A stretch of DNA of 64,000 nt from Jejubacter sp036620675 (GCA_036620675.1 JAZHEE010000015.1), one strand, 5' to 3'. Counted from the first letter of the stretch, positions 52,353-61,648 are shown. The notes: generated by a model not told the origin, from the sequence alone. Numbers and translations: made by a program.

Positions 52353-52358
52353 ATATAA

Positions 52359-52383
52359 CAATTTGGCTCAAAATGTAATGTTT
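52359..52383 (-). repeat. Right inverted repeat (IRR) of the invertible element
   Basis: Reverse complement of the left repeat: 18 bp exact (52359-52376), 24 of 25 over the extended arm. It lies 102 bp before the autotransporter ATG. Confidence 0.92.
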
Positions 52384-52485
52384 CTGATTTTGTACCGTGG
52401 ATCTCCTTTCCTGCAGGCGAGAGGCTGTGACTGTGGGAGAAATATTTAGAAGTGTTTAAATGGTTTTAATACAAAGGGTTGCGAT
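52384..52485 (+). promoter_or_regulatory. Fixed leader region of the autotransporter gene
   Basis: 102 bp between the right repeat and the ATG. No near-consensus promoter is seen on the plus strand, consistent with dependence on the invertible promoter. AAAGGG lies 7 nt before the ATG. Confidence 0.5.
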
Positions 52486-55400
52486 ATGAATAGGGTTTTT
52501 AAAGTTATCTGGAATCACTGTCAGCAGCGGTTTGTCGTAACCTCTGAGCTGGCCCGTAATAACAGCTGCATTAGCCAGAATAACCCGGCAACGGCGTGCT
52601 CAATTGAAAATAAAAGAAGAATAACCTTATTTAGAACTTCATCCTTGACGATTGCCATTTTCTCAGTTATGGGAATAACTGCTTCTGCCATGGCAGCAGA
52701 TATTCAGGTCCACGACTTTACACCCCAGGATAAATACGAAGAAGTTATCTCTGGAGCTGGAAATAACTTAATCGGTAGCTTTGCTGGTATTCAGCGGGGT
52801 GAAGAAGGTTATCGCTGGACGACGCTGGGACAGGCAAAAAAGGACGGAATAATTACCAGTGATAGCGCCCAGTGGGTCGATCACTATATTTTCCGCATAG
52901 GTTCGCAGACCAAAGTGATTAACTATGTCGATCCCGTAACCGGTAATCAAACCTCGATGAAGGTTTATGACAATAGCGATATGCAGACCGAACCGGCAAA
53001 AGATTTTCGGGTGGTGGTTTCAACACCGGTGGGGGCAGACGGTCAGTATGTGGATCGCAACTTCTACCAGATTGGCAGCGGAAGTGCGCTTGATGTCAGC
53101 GTGGGTAAGGATTCTGCAAACTGGGTGGGGGACGATAGCAACCACTTTAGCGCCATTCTGAAAAGCTCCAGTGCGACAGAAAACCGGGCTTCGGTGTTTC
53201 ACGTTACTGGTGACAGCGGTGCGGCGGCATTGAATTACGATACCAAAAACGTCGTGGTATTAGGTAATCAAAACAATAATATTCGCGACCAGGGCAATGC
53301 ACTGGCAAATATGACCGCCGCCGATTTCGTTGGCAAATTCGATAGCGTGATTGGCGAACAAAACGTGACCAGCGTTGAAGAGTTCAAAGCCTATAATGAC
53401 GCGCTGATTAAGGCGATCGAGAGCGGTCAGGTTCAGCTTACGGAGAAGGAATACAGCGATGAGTTGAATAAGGCCAGAGATACTGCGCTGCATTCCATCT
53501 ATGCCGATACCAGCAGTATTGGTAGCGACGACGCCCTCAGGGCGCAGACCAACCGCGATGCGGTCGCTTATATTCACGCTGAAGGCGAACAGGCGAGCGT
53601 TACTATTAATAACGACGCCAATATTCAGATGGTGAACTCTGACGCCAGCGTGGTGAACCTGGAAAACGGCGCGACCCTGGTGAACAACGGTACCCTGGGA
53701 ACGGCGGATAATACCTATCGCGGCGCCTATGTGGTAGCTGCCCATGGTGGTTCGCAGGTTGAAAACAATGGCGTGATCGATGCGGGTACTAACCCGGAAA
53801 TGGCCGGGTTTCTCCAGCCTGGTGCCTCAAGCGCCTTAGGTGCCTCTGGCGTGGCGGCGGGCGCCCAGATCGCCGTACTGGCCAACGGCGCCTCGGTAGT
53901 GAACAACAACGCCTCAGGGGTGATTAACCTGGCTTCGCGCGATCACTATCACGGCAATACCGGTATTCTGATGAGCGACAATGCCACCCTGAATAACGAA
54001 GGGGCTATCAACATTGCCGCCAGCAAAGAGGGCGCCAGTATCCTGGGCTCCGGCGCTAATATCGGTGTTGTGACTCAGGGCAATACCACCTTTAATAACC
54101 GCGGCACTCTCTATATCGGTCGTATGGCTCAGCGCGCGCCGGGTGATGCCAGCCAGGATCTGGCGATTAAGCAGGAGTCTATCGGCGTACAGCTTTACGG
54201 CAACGGTACCTATAACGGCGAAGCGGGATCGCGGATCGTGATTGGCAGCCAGGTACAGAATGCCACTGCCATCGATGTCGGCGGTGCTGCCCAGCTTGCG
54301 CAGAATGGAACCATTGAAATCAACGGTGCGGTGGCCGGTCAGGAGGTCGCCACCAATACCGGGATCCTGGCGCGGGAAGGCACCAGCACGGCGAAAGTGG
54401 TTAACAGCGGTACTATCGATCTTAATGGGCTGAACAGCATCGGGATCAAGGTGCTGGCGAACGGTCAGGCCACCAACAGCGGCACGATCAACGTGAAAGG
54501 AGGGCTGGATCCCATCAGCCACTATGCCAGTTACGGTATCTATGCCGAAGGCGAAGGAGCGCAGGCACTCCTTTCCGGCAAAGTGAATCTGAGCGGCGAC
54601 GGCGCCATTGGCGTTCACGCCCGCTTAAAAAGTGAAATCAATGTCACCGGCAGCGGCGAAGTGGCTTTTGTGAGCGGCGCCCGCCAGACGGGTTATTACA
54701 TCTACGGCGCCGGATCCTCGATTAAGAATACCGCCAGCGGCGTGCAGGATGTGACGACCACGGATTCGACGCTGTATCGGGTGGACGGCGGCGCCGCATT
54801 TGACGGCGGCGTGACTGATGCCGCCCAGCTTAATGCCAGCGGCGCCGGCGCCACCATTGTGCGTACCACCGGGCAGGGCAGTACTTTTAATTCGGGCAAG
54901 ATGGCGCTGAGCGTCACCGGAACCGGCGCCACCGGGATCCGCATTGAAGGCGGCGCACAGGGTGAGATCGGCGCCGATGCGGTGATCGTCAGGATCGACG
55001 GTCAGAACACCACCGCCGGCATTGTGGATGGCGATTATTACGATCTGGACGGCAGCGTTAATGAGGCGAAGCACGGCAATTCGGTGTTGACCAGCTACGC
55101 GACGCTTGAAACCAGCAATACTGCCAACGGCGCTTTTGGCTACATCGCCCGTAACGGCGGTACCCTGATCCATCAGGGCAATATCGACTTTACCGCGACG
55201 GACAGTACCGGCGTTCTGGTGGATGGCGGCACCCTGGATAATCGCTCAACCATTGATGTTAACGGTACTGCCGTCAATATTCAGGGAGCGGATTCCCGGG
55301 TAACCAATAGCGGCACCGTGACCGCCACCGATGGAACCGCCGCCTATCTGGTCGGTAAGGATGCCAGCCTGACGCTGACCGGCAGCGGCGAAACCCGTGC

Positions 55401-58400
55401 CGCAGGCAGCGCGCACGGCATTTTGTTGGATCAGGGGGCCAGTGGTCTTAGCGTTGAAGGCGCCACCATCAGCATGGACAACGCGGGTAGCGGCAGCGCG
55501 ATTGAGAACCGCGCCGCACTGGCCGGCATTCAGCTTAAAAAAACCACCATCAACGTCGGTAACGGCATCGGTGTACATACCGGCGCGTCCATGGCCCAGA
55601 CTAACTCTGGCACCATTAATGTTTCCGGCAGCGGTACCGGCATTCTGTTTGAAAATATCGATGGCTCCCGAACCGATGAAGTACTGGATATGCGTGATTC
55701 CCGGGATCTGGTGATCAACGTACAGCAGGCCGACGGTAAAGGGATTGTGACCAATGCCTCGTCGGATCTCGATACCGGCGCCAGCGTTAACGTGCTGGAC
55801 AGCAACGGCGGCGCGGCGCTGATTGTGGGCGGAACGACGCAGCGGGTAGGCCAGTACGGCAATCTGACCTCCGTATCGCAAAATAGCCCGGTGGTCGACG
55901 TTAACAATGGTTCGCTGACCAGCTTTACCAACTACGGTACGATTCAGGCCGACAGCCGTGAGCAGGTCGCGTTGGATAACCATACCGGCAGCGGTATCCA
56001 GTTTACCAACGCCAGCGGCGGTGCCATTACCGGCCAGGTTAACCTGCTGAGCGGCGATAACCTGGTCACACTGGTCTCCGGCAGTACCGGCAATGATTTC
56101 ACGACCGGCAACGGTGACGATCGCTTCCTGCTGAAAGATATTCAGAACGGCGAAACCGGGCTGTTCAGCTCCCTGAACGGCGGCCAGGGCAATGACACGC
56201 TGACCCTGCAAAATTCCCGTTATACCCTGAATAACGCCGATGCCGTCACCGGTATGGAGCATATCGAACTGACCGATGGTTCGGAATTTACCCTGGATAA
56301 CGTGACGCTGGCGCTGGGCGATGCCCAGGACGATGGCGCCGGAACCGGTTATCAACTGGACGGCAGCAGTACGCTGACGCTGCGCCAACAGGCGGATACC
56401 GCCTTTAACAGTCATCTGGCGGGTACCGGCACCGTGGCGGCAGATACCGCTGGTCATCGTTTTGACTTTACGACCAATAATGCCAGCGACGGCTTTAACG
56501 GTACGCTGGCATTGACCAACAGCCGTTTCGAGCTGGATGGCCTGAATACCCAGGCGCTGAGCCAGGCGACCCTGAGCGCCGGTAGCGGTAGCCTGACCCA
56601 CGTCGGGATCGGCGAGCAGAATATTGGGGGGCTGGACTTTAACGGTGGAACCGTCAGTTTCGATGGCGTGACGCCCGGTGAGGCTCAGGCGGCAGGCGTT
56701 ATCCATGCCCATGAGATAGACCTGTCAGGGCGCGGTAACGTTCAGGTGGATACCGGTATTGTCAGCAACGATCGGCCTGCGCCTGACGATCGACTTTCTC
56801 TGCTGGAACAGGACGATGACAACGCGCTTATCAGGCTGGCTACATCCGACAGCGCGGTACAGGGCGGTGCGGGTAACCTGACGCTGCTCGGCGCCGACGG
56901 CAACCCCATTAATGATGCGGTGACGGTGGATATCGCCCAGAACGGAGAGACGGTGGCTCGCGGCACCTGGGACTATCGGCTGACCAGCGGCAGCGGCGAT
57001 GGCTTGTATATCAACTATGGGCTGACTCAGGTCGAACTGCTGGGGAGTGGCGATAGCGCGCTGACGCTGGATGCGGCAGGCAACACCGGCAATAGTGCAG
57101 ATCTGAGCGCCAGAGTGACCGGTAGCGGCGATCTGGCCTTAGATAGTCAGCCTGGTCAGACGGTATCTCTTTCCAATATGGATAACGATTATACCGGCGT
57201 GACCGACGTACGCGGCGGCAATCTGTTGATGCAAAACGACAACGTGCTGGGTAATACCCGGGAGCTGCGGCTGGCGACGGAAACCGGTCTGGATATGAAT
57301 GGCCACAGCCAGAGCATTGGCCTTCTGAACGGCGACGAGGGTTCTCTGCTTAACCTGAACGGCGGCAGCCTGACGCTGGAAAACGGCGGTAGTTCCGCCG
57401 GAGAACTGGCTGGCTCGGGCGCGCTGACGCTGGCAAGCGGAACGTTGACGGTGAAGGGCGCCAATACGGCGTTGAACGCGGAAACGACCATCGCGGATGG
57501 TGCTAAGGCGCTGCTGGATAACGCCAGCGGTCTGGGGCGTGGCGATATTCAACTGGATGGTGAACTTCATCTGAACGGGGCCGAAGGCGCTATGGCGAAT
57601 GCGCTGAGCGGGGCAGGCGAGCTGGCGCTGGCGGGCAGCACTATTGCACTCACAGGTAATAACAGTGATTTTGCCGGCAATATCGATATTGACGGTGATT
57701 CACAGCTGCAAATTGCGCTGGCGCAGCATATCGGCCACGCGGATATTCAGAATGAAGGTTCGCTGGTGGTGGCGAGCGCCAGCGACTGGACGCTCGATAA
57801 TCGGGTGAGCGGCGCAGGGGATTTCTATAAGCGGGGCGGCGGTACCGTAACGCTGACCGACGCCGCGCAGTGGCGCGGCGTGACGGAGATCGAGCAGGGC
57901 GGATTGACCCTGGGCCAGGCCGACCAACCGGTAACGCTTGCCAGCCAGCAGGTCAATATTCGTGAACAGGGTATGCTTTCCGGATTCGGCGGCGTGGCGG
58001 GCAATATCGATAATGCCGGTGAACTGAGGCTGGGGAACGGCGTACAGAGCCCGGCCGGAAGCTTCAATGTCGGCGGTAATCTGGTCAACAGCGGTGATGT
58101 GACTTTCGGCGTTGCTGGCCAGGCCCCAGGCAACCAGCTGGTGGTTCAGGGGAATTATCAGGGCGCCGATGGTCGCTTGAACTTCAATACCGTGTTGGGC
58201 GGCGATGATTCGCTGACTGACAGGTTAGTCGTGAAGGGCGATACCGAAGGGCAGAGCAGCGTGCGGGTAACTAATGCCGGCGGCAGTGGTGCTCAGACCC
58301 TGAACGGGATTGAGTTGATTCACGTCGACGGTAAATCGAACGGCGAATTTACTCAGCAAGGCAGGATCGCCGCTGGCGCCTGGGACTACACCCTGGCGCG

Positions 58401-59472
58401 GGGAGAAGGCGGCAACAGCGGCAACTGGTATCTCACCAGTCATGCCTCTGGCACCGATCCGGATAATCCTGATTCTGGCGAAGATGACAACCGCCGCCCG
58501 GAAGGGGGCAGCTACACGGCTAACCTGGCGGCGGCCAACACTCTGTTTGTCACCACGCTGCACGATCGTCTGGGGGAGACTAACTATGTCGATGCGCTGA
58601 GCGGCGAAAAGCGAGTCACCAGCATGTGGATGCGTCACGTTGGCGGCCATAAGCGCTGGCATGACGGCAGTGGCCAGCTCGCTACTCAGGAGAACCGCTA
58701 CGTTATGCAACTCGGCGGTGATATCGCGCAGTGGAGCCGGGACGGCGAAGATCGCGGTCATCTGGGGCTGATGGCGGGCTATGCCAACAGCCATAGCTCG
58801 ACCCATTCCTCACGTACCGGGCACGGCGCTAAAGGGTCGGTCAACGGCTACAGCGTGGGTATCTACGGCACCTGGTTTGCCAATGAGCAGGATAAATCCG
58901 GGCTTTATGTCGATTCATGGCTGCAGTACAGCTGGTTCCGTAATCAGGTAAACGGCGACGATCTGCCTGCGGAGTCTTATCGTTCGAAAGGCTTTACTGC
59001 ATCGCTGGAGAGTGGTTACAGCTTCCGCCTGGGCGAGTACCAGGGAAGCAAAGGCACTACGACCGAATGGTTTATTCAGCCTCAGGCTCAGGCCGTCTGG
59101 ATGGGAGTGAAGGCCGACGATCACTATGAGTCAAACGGCACCCGCATTCAGGGTAAGGGCGACGGTAACCTGATGACTCGCCTTGGGGTACGAACCTTCC
59201 TGAAAGGCCATCATCAGATGGATGATGGAAAGGAACGAACCTTTGAGCCCTTTGTCGAGGCGAACTGGATCCACAACACCCGGGACTTCGCTGCGGTGAT
59301 GAATGGCGTAACGACCCGCCAGGACGGCGCCAGAAATATCGGCGAAATCAAGGTGGGGGTTGAAGGGCAGGTGAGTCCGCGCCTTAACCTGTGGGGCAAT
59401 GTGGGCGTTCAGGTGGGGGATAAAGGCTATAACGACAACGTAGCGACCTTGGGCATTAAATATAACTTCTGA
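52486..59472 (+). CDS. Giant AIDA-type autotransporter adhesin (type Va secretion)
   Basis: 2328 residues. The extended signal peptide (ESPR type, MNRVFKVIWNHCQQRFVV...) is cleaved near Ala70 (AMA-ADIQ). The passenger (about 71-2005) is predicted right-handed beta-helix, Gly/Asn/Ser/Thr-rich, with some eleven N-x-G-x-I-type rungs (VNSGTID, TNSGTIN, TNYGTIQ) in its first half and no cysteine after the signal. A linker with DNPDSGEDDNRRPEGG (about 1990-2006) leads to a 12-strand beta-barrel of about 300 residues ending YNF, the correct final Phe for BAM insertion. Similar in type to phase-variable UpaE of uropathogenic E. coli. Ligand unknown; adhesion or biofilm is the expected role. Confidence 0.92.
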   Translation: MNRVFKVIWNHCQQRFVVTSELARNNSCISQNNPATACSIENKRRITLFRTSSLTIAIFSVMGITASAMAADIQVHDFTPQDKYEEVISGAGNNLIGSFAGIQRGEEGYRWTTLGQAKKDGIITSDSAQWVDHYIFRIGSQTKVINYVDPVTGNQTSMKVYDNSDMQTEPAKDFRVVVSTPVGADGQYVDRNFYQIGSGSALDVSVGKDSANWVGDDSNHFSAILKSSSATENRASVFHVTGDSGAAALNYDTKNVVVLGNQNNNIRDQGNALANMTAADFVGKFDSVIGEQNVTSVEEFKAYNDALIKAIESGQVQLTEKEYSDELNKARDTALHSIYADTSSIGSDDALRAQTNRDAVAYIHAEGEQASVTINNDANIQMVNSDASVVNLENGATLVNNGTLGTADNTYRGAYVVAAHGGSQVENNGVIDAGTNPEMAGFLQPGASSALGASGVAAGAQIAVLANGASVVNNNASGVINLASRDHYHGNTGILMSDNATLNNEGAINIAASKEGASILGSGANIGVVTQGNTTFNNRGTLYIGRMAQRAPGDASQDLAIKQESIGVQLYGNGTYNGEAGSRIVIGSQVQNATAIDVGGAAQLAQNGTIEINGAVAGQEVATNTGILAREGTSTAKVVNSGTIDLNGLNSIGIKVLANGQATNSGTINVKGGLDPISHYASYGIYAEGEGAQALLSGKVNLSGDGAIGVHARLKSEINVTGSGEVAFVSGARQTGYYIYGAGSSIKNTASGVQDVTTTDSTLYRVDGGAAFDGGVTDAAQLNASGAGATIVRTTGQGSTFNSGKMALSVTGTGATGIRIEGGAQGEIGADAVIVRIDGQNTTAGIVDGDYYDLDGSVNEAKHGNSVLTSYATLETSNTANGAFGYIARNGGTLIHQGNIDFTATDSTGVLVDGGTLDNRSTIDVNGTAVNIQGADSRVTNSGTVTATDGTAAYLVGKDASLTLTGSGETRAAGSAHGILLDQGASGLSVEGATISMDNAGSGSAIENRAALAGIQLKKTTINVGNGIGVHTGASMAQTNSGTINVSGSGTGILFENIDGSRTDEVLDMRDSRDLVINVQQADGKGIVTNASSDLDTGASVNVLDSNGGAALIVGGTTQRVGQYGNLTSVSQNSPVVDVNNGSLTSFTNYGTIQADSREQVALDNHTGSGIQFTNASGGAITGQVNLLSGDNLVTLVSGSTGNDFTTGNGDDRFLLKDIQNGETGLFSSLNGGQGNDTLTLQNSRYTLNNADAVTGMEHIELTDGSEFTLDNVTLALGDAQDDGAGTGYQLDGSSTLTLRQQADTAFNSHLAGTGTVAADTAGHRFDFTTNNASDGFNGTLALTNSRFELDGLNTQALSQATLSAGSGSLTHVGIGEQNIGGLDFNGGTVSFDGVTPGEAQAAGVIHAHEIDLSGRGNVQVDTGIVSNDRPAPDDRLSLLEQDDDNALIRLATSDSAVQGGAGNLTLLGADGNPINDAVTVDIAQNGETVARGTWDYRLTSGSGDGLYINYGLTQVELLGSGDSALTLDAAGNTGNSADLSARVTGSGDLALDSQPGQTVSLSNMDNDYTGVTDVRGGNLLMQNDNVLGNTRELRLATETGLDMNGHSQSIGLLNGDEGSLLNLNGGSLTLENGGSSAGELAGSGALTLASGTLTVKGANTALNAETTIADGAKALLDNASGLGRGDIQLDGELHLNGAEGAMANALSGAGELALAGSTIALTGNNSDFAGNIDIDGDSQLQIALAQHIGHADIQNEGSLVVASASDWTLDNRVSGAGDFYKRGGGTVTLTDAAQWRGVTEIEQGGLTLGQADQPVTLASQQVNIREQGMLSGFGGVAGNIDNAGELRLGNGVQSPAGSFNVGGNLVNSGDVTFGVAGQAPGNQLVVQGNYQGADGRLNFNTVLGGDDSLTDRLVVKGDTEGQSSVRVTNAGGSGAQTLNGIELIHVDGKSNGEFTQQGRIAAGAWDYTLARGEGGNSGNWYLTSHASGTDPDNPDSGEDDNRRPEGGSYTANLAAANTLFVTTLHDRLGETNYVDALSGEKRVTSMWMRHVGGHKRWHDGSGQLATQENRYVMQLGGDIAQWSRDGEDRGHLGLMAGYANSHSSTHSSRTGHGAKGSVNGYSVGIYGTWFANEQDKSGLYVDSWLQYSWFRNQVNGDDLPAESYRSKGFTASLESGYSFRLGEYQGSKGTTTEWFIQPQAQAVWMGVKADDHYESNGTRIQGKGDGNLMTRLGVRTFLKGHHQMDDGKERTFEPFVEANWIHNTRDFAAVMNGVTTRQDGARNIGEIKVGVEGQVSPRLNLWGNVGVQVGDKGYNDNVATLGIKYNF

Positions 59473-59536
59473 CCAGCGGCAGACGGCGGTGCGGTGTCAG
59501 ACCGCGCCGCCGCGCCGGGTATTATCAGGTATCAAC

Positions 59537-60100
59537 GTGAAAATAGTGACCCGTAATTACTTCCTGGAAAAGGGGATCGCCGCCATTGTGGCCGAATTAG
59601 CCAGCCAGATGAATTATCTGCCATTGTTTATCGATATCAGCGATCCGGGGCCATTCCCGACGGTAGATATTACCCGCCATCAGGTTCTTTTTTATATCAC
59701 CCAAAAAGCGCCGGGGCCGGGCGAGGAACATTTGCTGCATACCCGGATTCACGAAGGCATTTTTATCAGCCTGCCTATGACGGTGGCCGAGATGGGGCGC
59801 ATTATCCTCAACGGTATGAAATATGGCTATCCGCGCCGACGTATTCCCAGAGAAAAGCAACTGACCGCCAATGAGCTTCGGGTGATTGGTTTTCTGAGCG
59901 AAAAGGGGAATCTTCAGTCCTGTGCACGGACGCTGGAGGTGGGGATGAAAACCGTTAGCATCCGTAAGCGTCGGGCCATGAAGAAACTGGGTATCGACTC
60001 GACTCAGGAACTCTGTCAGTTTATGCGGGTGCTGAAATCGGTGGCCGGCGCGGTACGCCAGTCCACCTTTAAGCATCCGTTTTCGGGGAACGACGCCTGA
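59537..60100 (+). CDS. LuxR-type (FixJ/NarL HTH) transcriptional regulator
   Basis: 187 residues from GTG 59537 (AGGT upstream); another in-frame GTG at 59489 would add 16 residues. The N-terminal 100 residues have no phosphoacceptor motif I recognise; the C-terminal LuxR helix-turn-helix runs from about 108 to 167 (LTANELRVIGFLSEKG ... KTVSIRKRRAMKKLGI). Starts 64 bp after the adhesin, same strand, so probably cotranscribed and phase-varied with it. Comparable to HyxR and IpuR, LuxR-type regulators tied to fim-like switches in pathogenic E. coli. Targets unknown. Confidence 0.82.
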   Translation: MKIVTRNYFLEKGIAAIVAELASQMNYLPLFIDISDPGPFPTVDITRHQVLFYITQKAPGPGEEHLLHTRIHEGIFISLPMTVAEMGRIILNGMKYGYPRRRIPREKQLTANELRVIGFLSEKGNLQSCARTLEVGMKTVSIRKRRAMKKLGIDSTQELCQFMRVLKSVAGAVRQSTFKHPFSGNDA

Positions 60101-60101
60101 T

Positions 60102-60797
60102 TCAGATTCCCTTCACCGTGGCGGAAGCATCGCGTTTCGCCACCTCAAAATTACGGGCATCTTTCGCCATATTATCTACCACGCCTTTCATATCGTTCAG
60201 CGTCAGCAACTTATTCGCGTTGGAGATCTGCTTGCCCTGGCCTTTACGCACAAACTTCGCCACCACTTTATGGGTCTGTGAATCCATCAGCTCACCTTCA
60301 AAATAAAGATGGGTATCCTGGGTTCGGTAGCCGGTGACATACTCGGTTCCCGCCAGCGCCAGCGTGATGGGCAGTACTTCATAAAATTGAAGTCCCTGGT
60401 TTGAGGTGTCCACCGCGGTAATGGCGCTGCGGAACACCAGGGTACCTTTACCCGGTTTATCGACCAGCGGATAGCGTTGGGATACCGCATCCTTCATCTG
60501 AATATCGGTATAAGAGAGGATCTTATCCAGGGTCTCTTTACCGATCCGGGTGGTCGGTTTGGGTTCGGGATAATAGACGACCGGCTGATAAATGACGCTA
60601 TGGTAGTCTTCAGGGTGAAAGTCTTTGGCGACCCAGCGCATTACCGGCTTGCCTGAGGCGGTCTGGGCCTCTTTGAGCCCGGAGTAGTCTTTCAGAAAGC
60701 CGGAATACTGCTCCGGTGAGGCAAGTTTGCTGGCGCAGCCGCTTAATAGCAGGGCACTGCCGGCGAATAAAAATGGAACAAAAATTGAACGCTTCAT
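60102..60797 (-). CDS. DUF3313 lipoprotein
   Basis: 231 residues. The lipobox LLLSGC gives lipidated Cys21; the body matches DUF3313 (SGFLKDYSGL near the start, VMRWVAKDF, then a VDTSNQGLQFYEVLPITLALAGTEY-type region). Function unknown. ATG at 60797 places the lipobox correctly; a longer open frame is rejected. Its stop lies one base from the stop of the convergent LuxR gene, so the two transcripts must overlap. Confidence 0.85.
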   Translation of the reverse strand: MKRSIFVPFLFAGSALLLSGCASKLASPEQYSGFLKDYSGLKEAQTASGKPVMRWVAKDFHPEDYHSVIYQPVVYYPEPKPTTRIGKETLDKILSYTDIQMKDAVSQRYPLVDKPGKGTLVFRSAITAVDTSNQGLQFYEVLPITLALAGTEYVTGYRTQDTHLYFEGELMDSQTHKVVAKFVRKGQGKQISNANKLLTLNDMKGVVDNMAKDARNFEVAKRDASATVKGI

Positions 60798-61064
60798 ATC
60801 GACTCCTGGGATAGAGGCGCCGATTATAGCGGTGTTGAAAAACATCCTGGTTAATCATGAGTTTAGTAGATCTAATTTCGCGAGGGGTTATTACAAAGGA
60901 AACAAAGCTCTGGGGCTATCTTCGCTATAGATCTTCAGGATTATATAATCTTATGATTAAAAGATGTTTTTCTGGGGGATACGAAATAATTCGCTCGCCT
61001 GATTGAGTTTATAGTTCGCGGATGTATGAATTTAATAAGGGATATGAAGAAAGGTAGAGATGAA
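60798..61064. other. Intergenic region between DUF3313 gene and tRNA-Arg
   Basis: 267 bp, AT-rich, with no gene or integrase remnant seen. No second copy of the tRNA 3' end was found to mark an att site. Confidence 0.4.
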
Positions 61065-61139
61065 TGGCGCCCCCTGCAGGAATCGAACCTGCAACTAGCC
61101 CTTAGGAGGGGCTCGTTATATCCATTTAACTAAGGGGAC
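61065..61139 (-). tRNA. argW: tRNA-Arg (CCU)
   Basis: 75 nt with CCA; acceptor GTCCCCT/AGGGGGC with one G-T pair; anticodon CCT in CCCTCCTAAGGG. Corresponds to E. coli argW, a frequent phage and island integration site. Confidence 0.96.
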
Positions 61140-61215
61140 GGCGGCGACCAGTATACCTGTTTTTGCCGTCAGGTTAAGCTACCTGCCGCCTGACTGCTTA
61201 AAGTATCGCCAGCCG

Positions 61216-61470
61216 CTATTCCACCTGCGCGCTACGGCGCTTTTTTTGAGTTGCCATAGCGTTACGGATCCGGGTGCGGCTAATCAGCGCGAAGATAAAG
61301 GCACTGCCGATAATATTGTCCGCAAGCACCGACAGAGGGGAAGGGCCACAGGAACTCACTCCAGTTAAAGGTCAGGAAGAAATGTCCAGACGCTGCCGGG
61401 CACAATATGGGGAGCTCGTCTGAAGCGATAAGCCGGGTCATCAGGCTGGCGCATGGTGATTTTTCCCTCC
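61216..61470 (-). pseudogene. Decayed 3' fragment of yfdC (FNT-family membrane protein)
   Basis: Pieces of YfdC can be read in three frames: MTRLIAS, then HIVPGSVW, then TFNWSEFLWPF, then LADNIIGSAFIFALISRTRIRN before a stop at 61216-61218. They line up with E. coli YfdC (MTWLIALGD, HIVVGSV, HWSDFIWPF, LAGNICGGTFIFALMSHAQIRN). Several frameshifts and no 5' part, so non-functional. yfdC is next to argW in E. coli. Confidence 0.7.
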
Positions 61471-61648
61471 GTTTGTCATCCCGGTATTAAACGTAGCCGC
61501 GCGCCGGGAAAACTATCCGATCAGTTTTTGATCTGGTTAAAAAACATTACTCCTTTATGGTTAGTAATCAGGCCCCGCAGGGCTTAGAGCACGCCTGTGG
61601 TGTATGGTATGATTCCCGCGCCCTGAATGATGATGGAGTCCCTCCCCG

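Larger units (their letters stand above)
52135..52358. other. Invertible promoter element (fimS-like), shown in the OFF orientation
   Basis: 224 bp of AT-rich DNA between perfect 18-bp inverted repeats, next to a FimB-like recombinase and upstream of the autotransporter. It contains a strong sigma-70 promoter reading left (away from the adhesin), an IHF consensus site and a third copy of the repeat core. Inversion maps position p to 104493-p and would place the promoter at 52325-52353 pointing at the adhesin, with a leader of about 125 nt. Inversion itself is inferred; only one orientation is in this sequence. Confidence 0.85.

Noticed and set aside
55246..56712. 488-codon frame antisense to the autotransporter
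   Set aside because: Repetitive passenger codons give open antisense frames by composition; no start signals or family features.
61140..61215. Phage attachment site next to argW
   Set aside because: No duplicate of the tRNA 3' end and no integrase gene seen on either side in the window.
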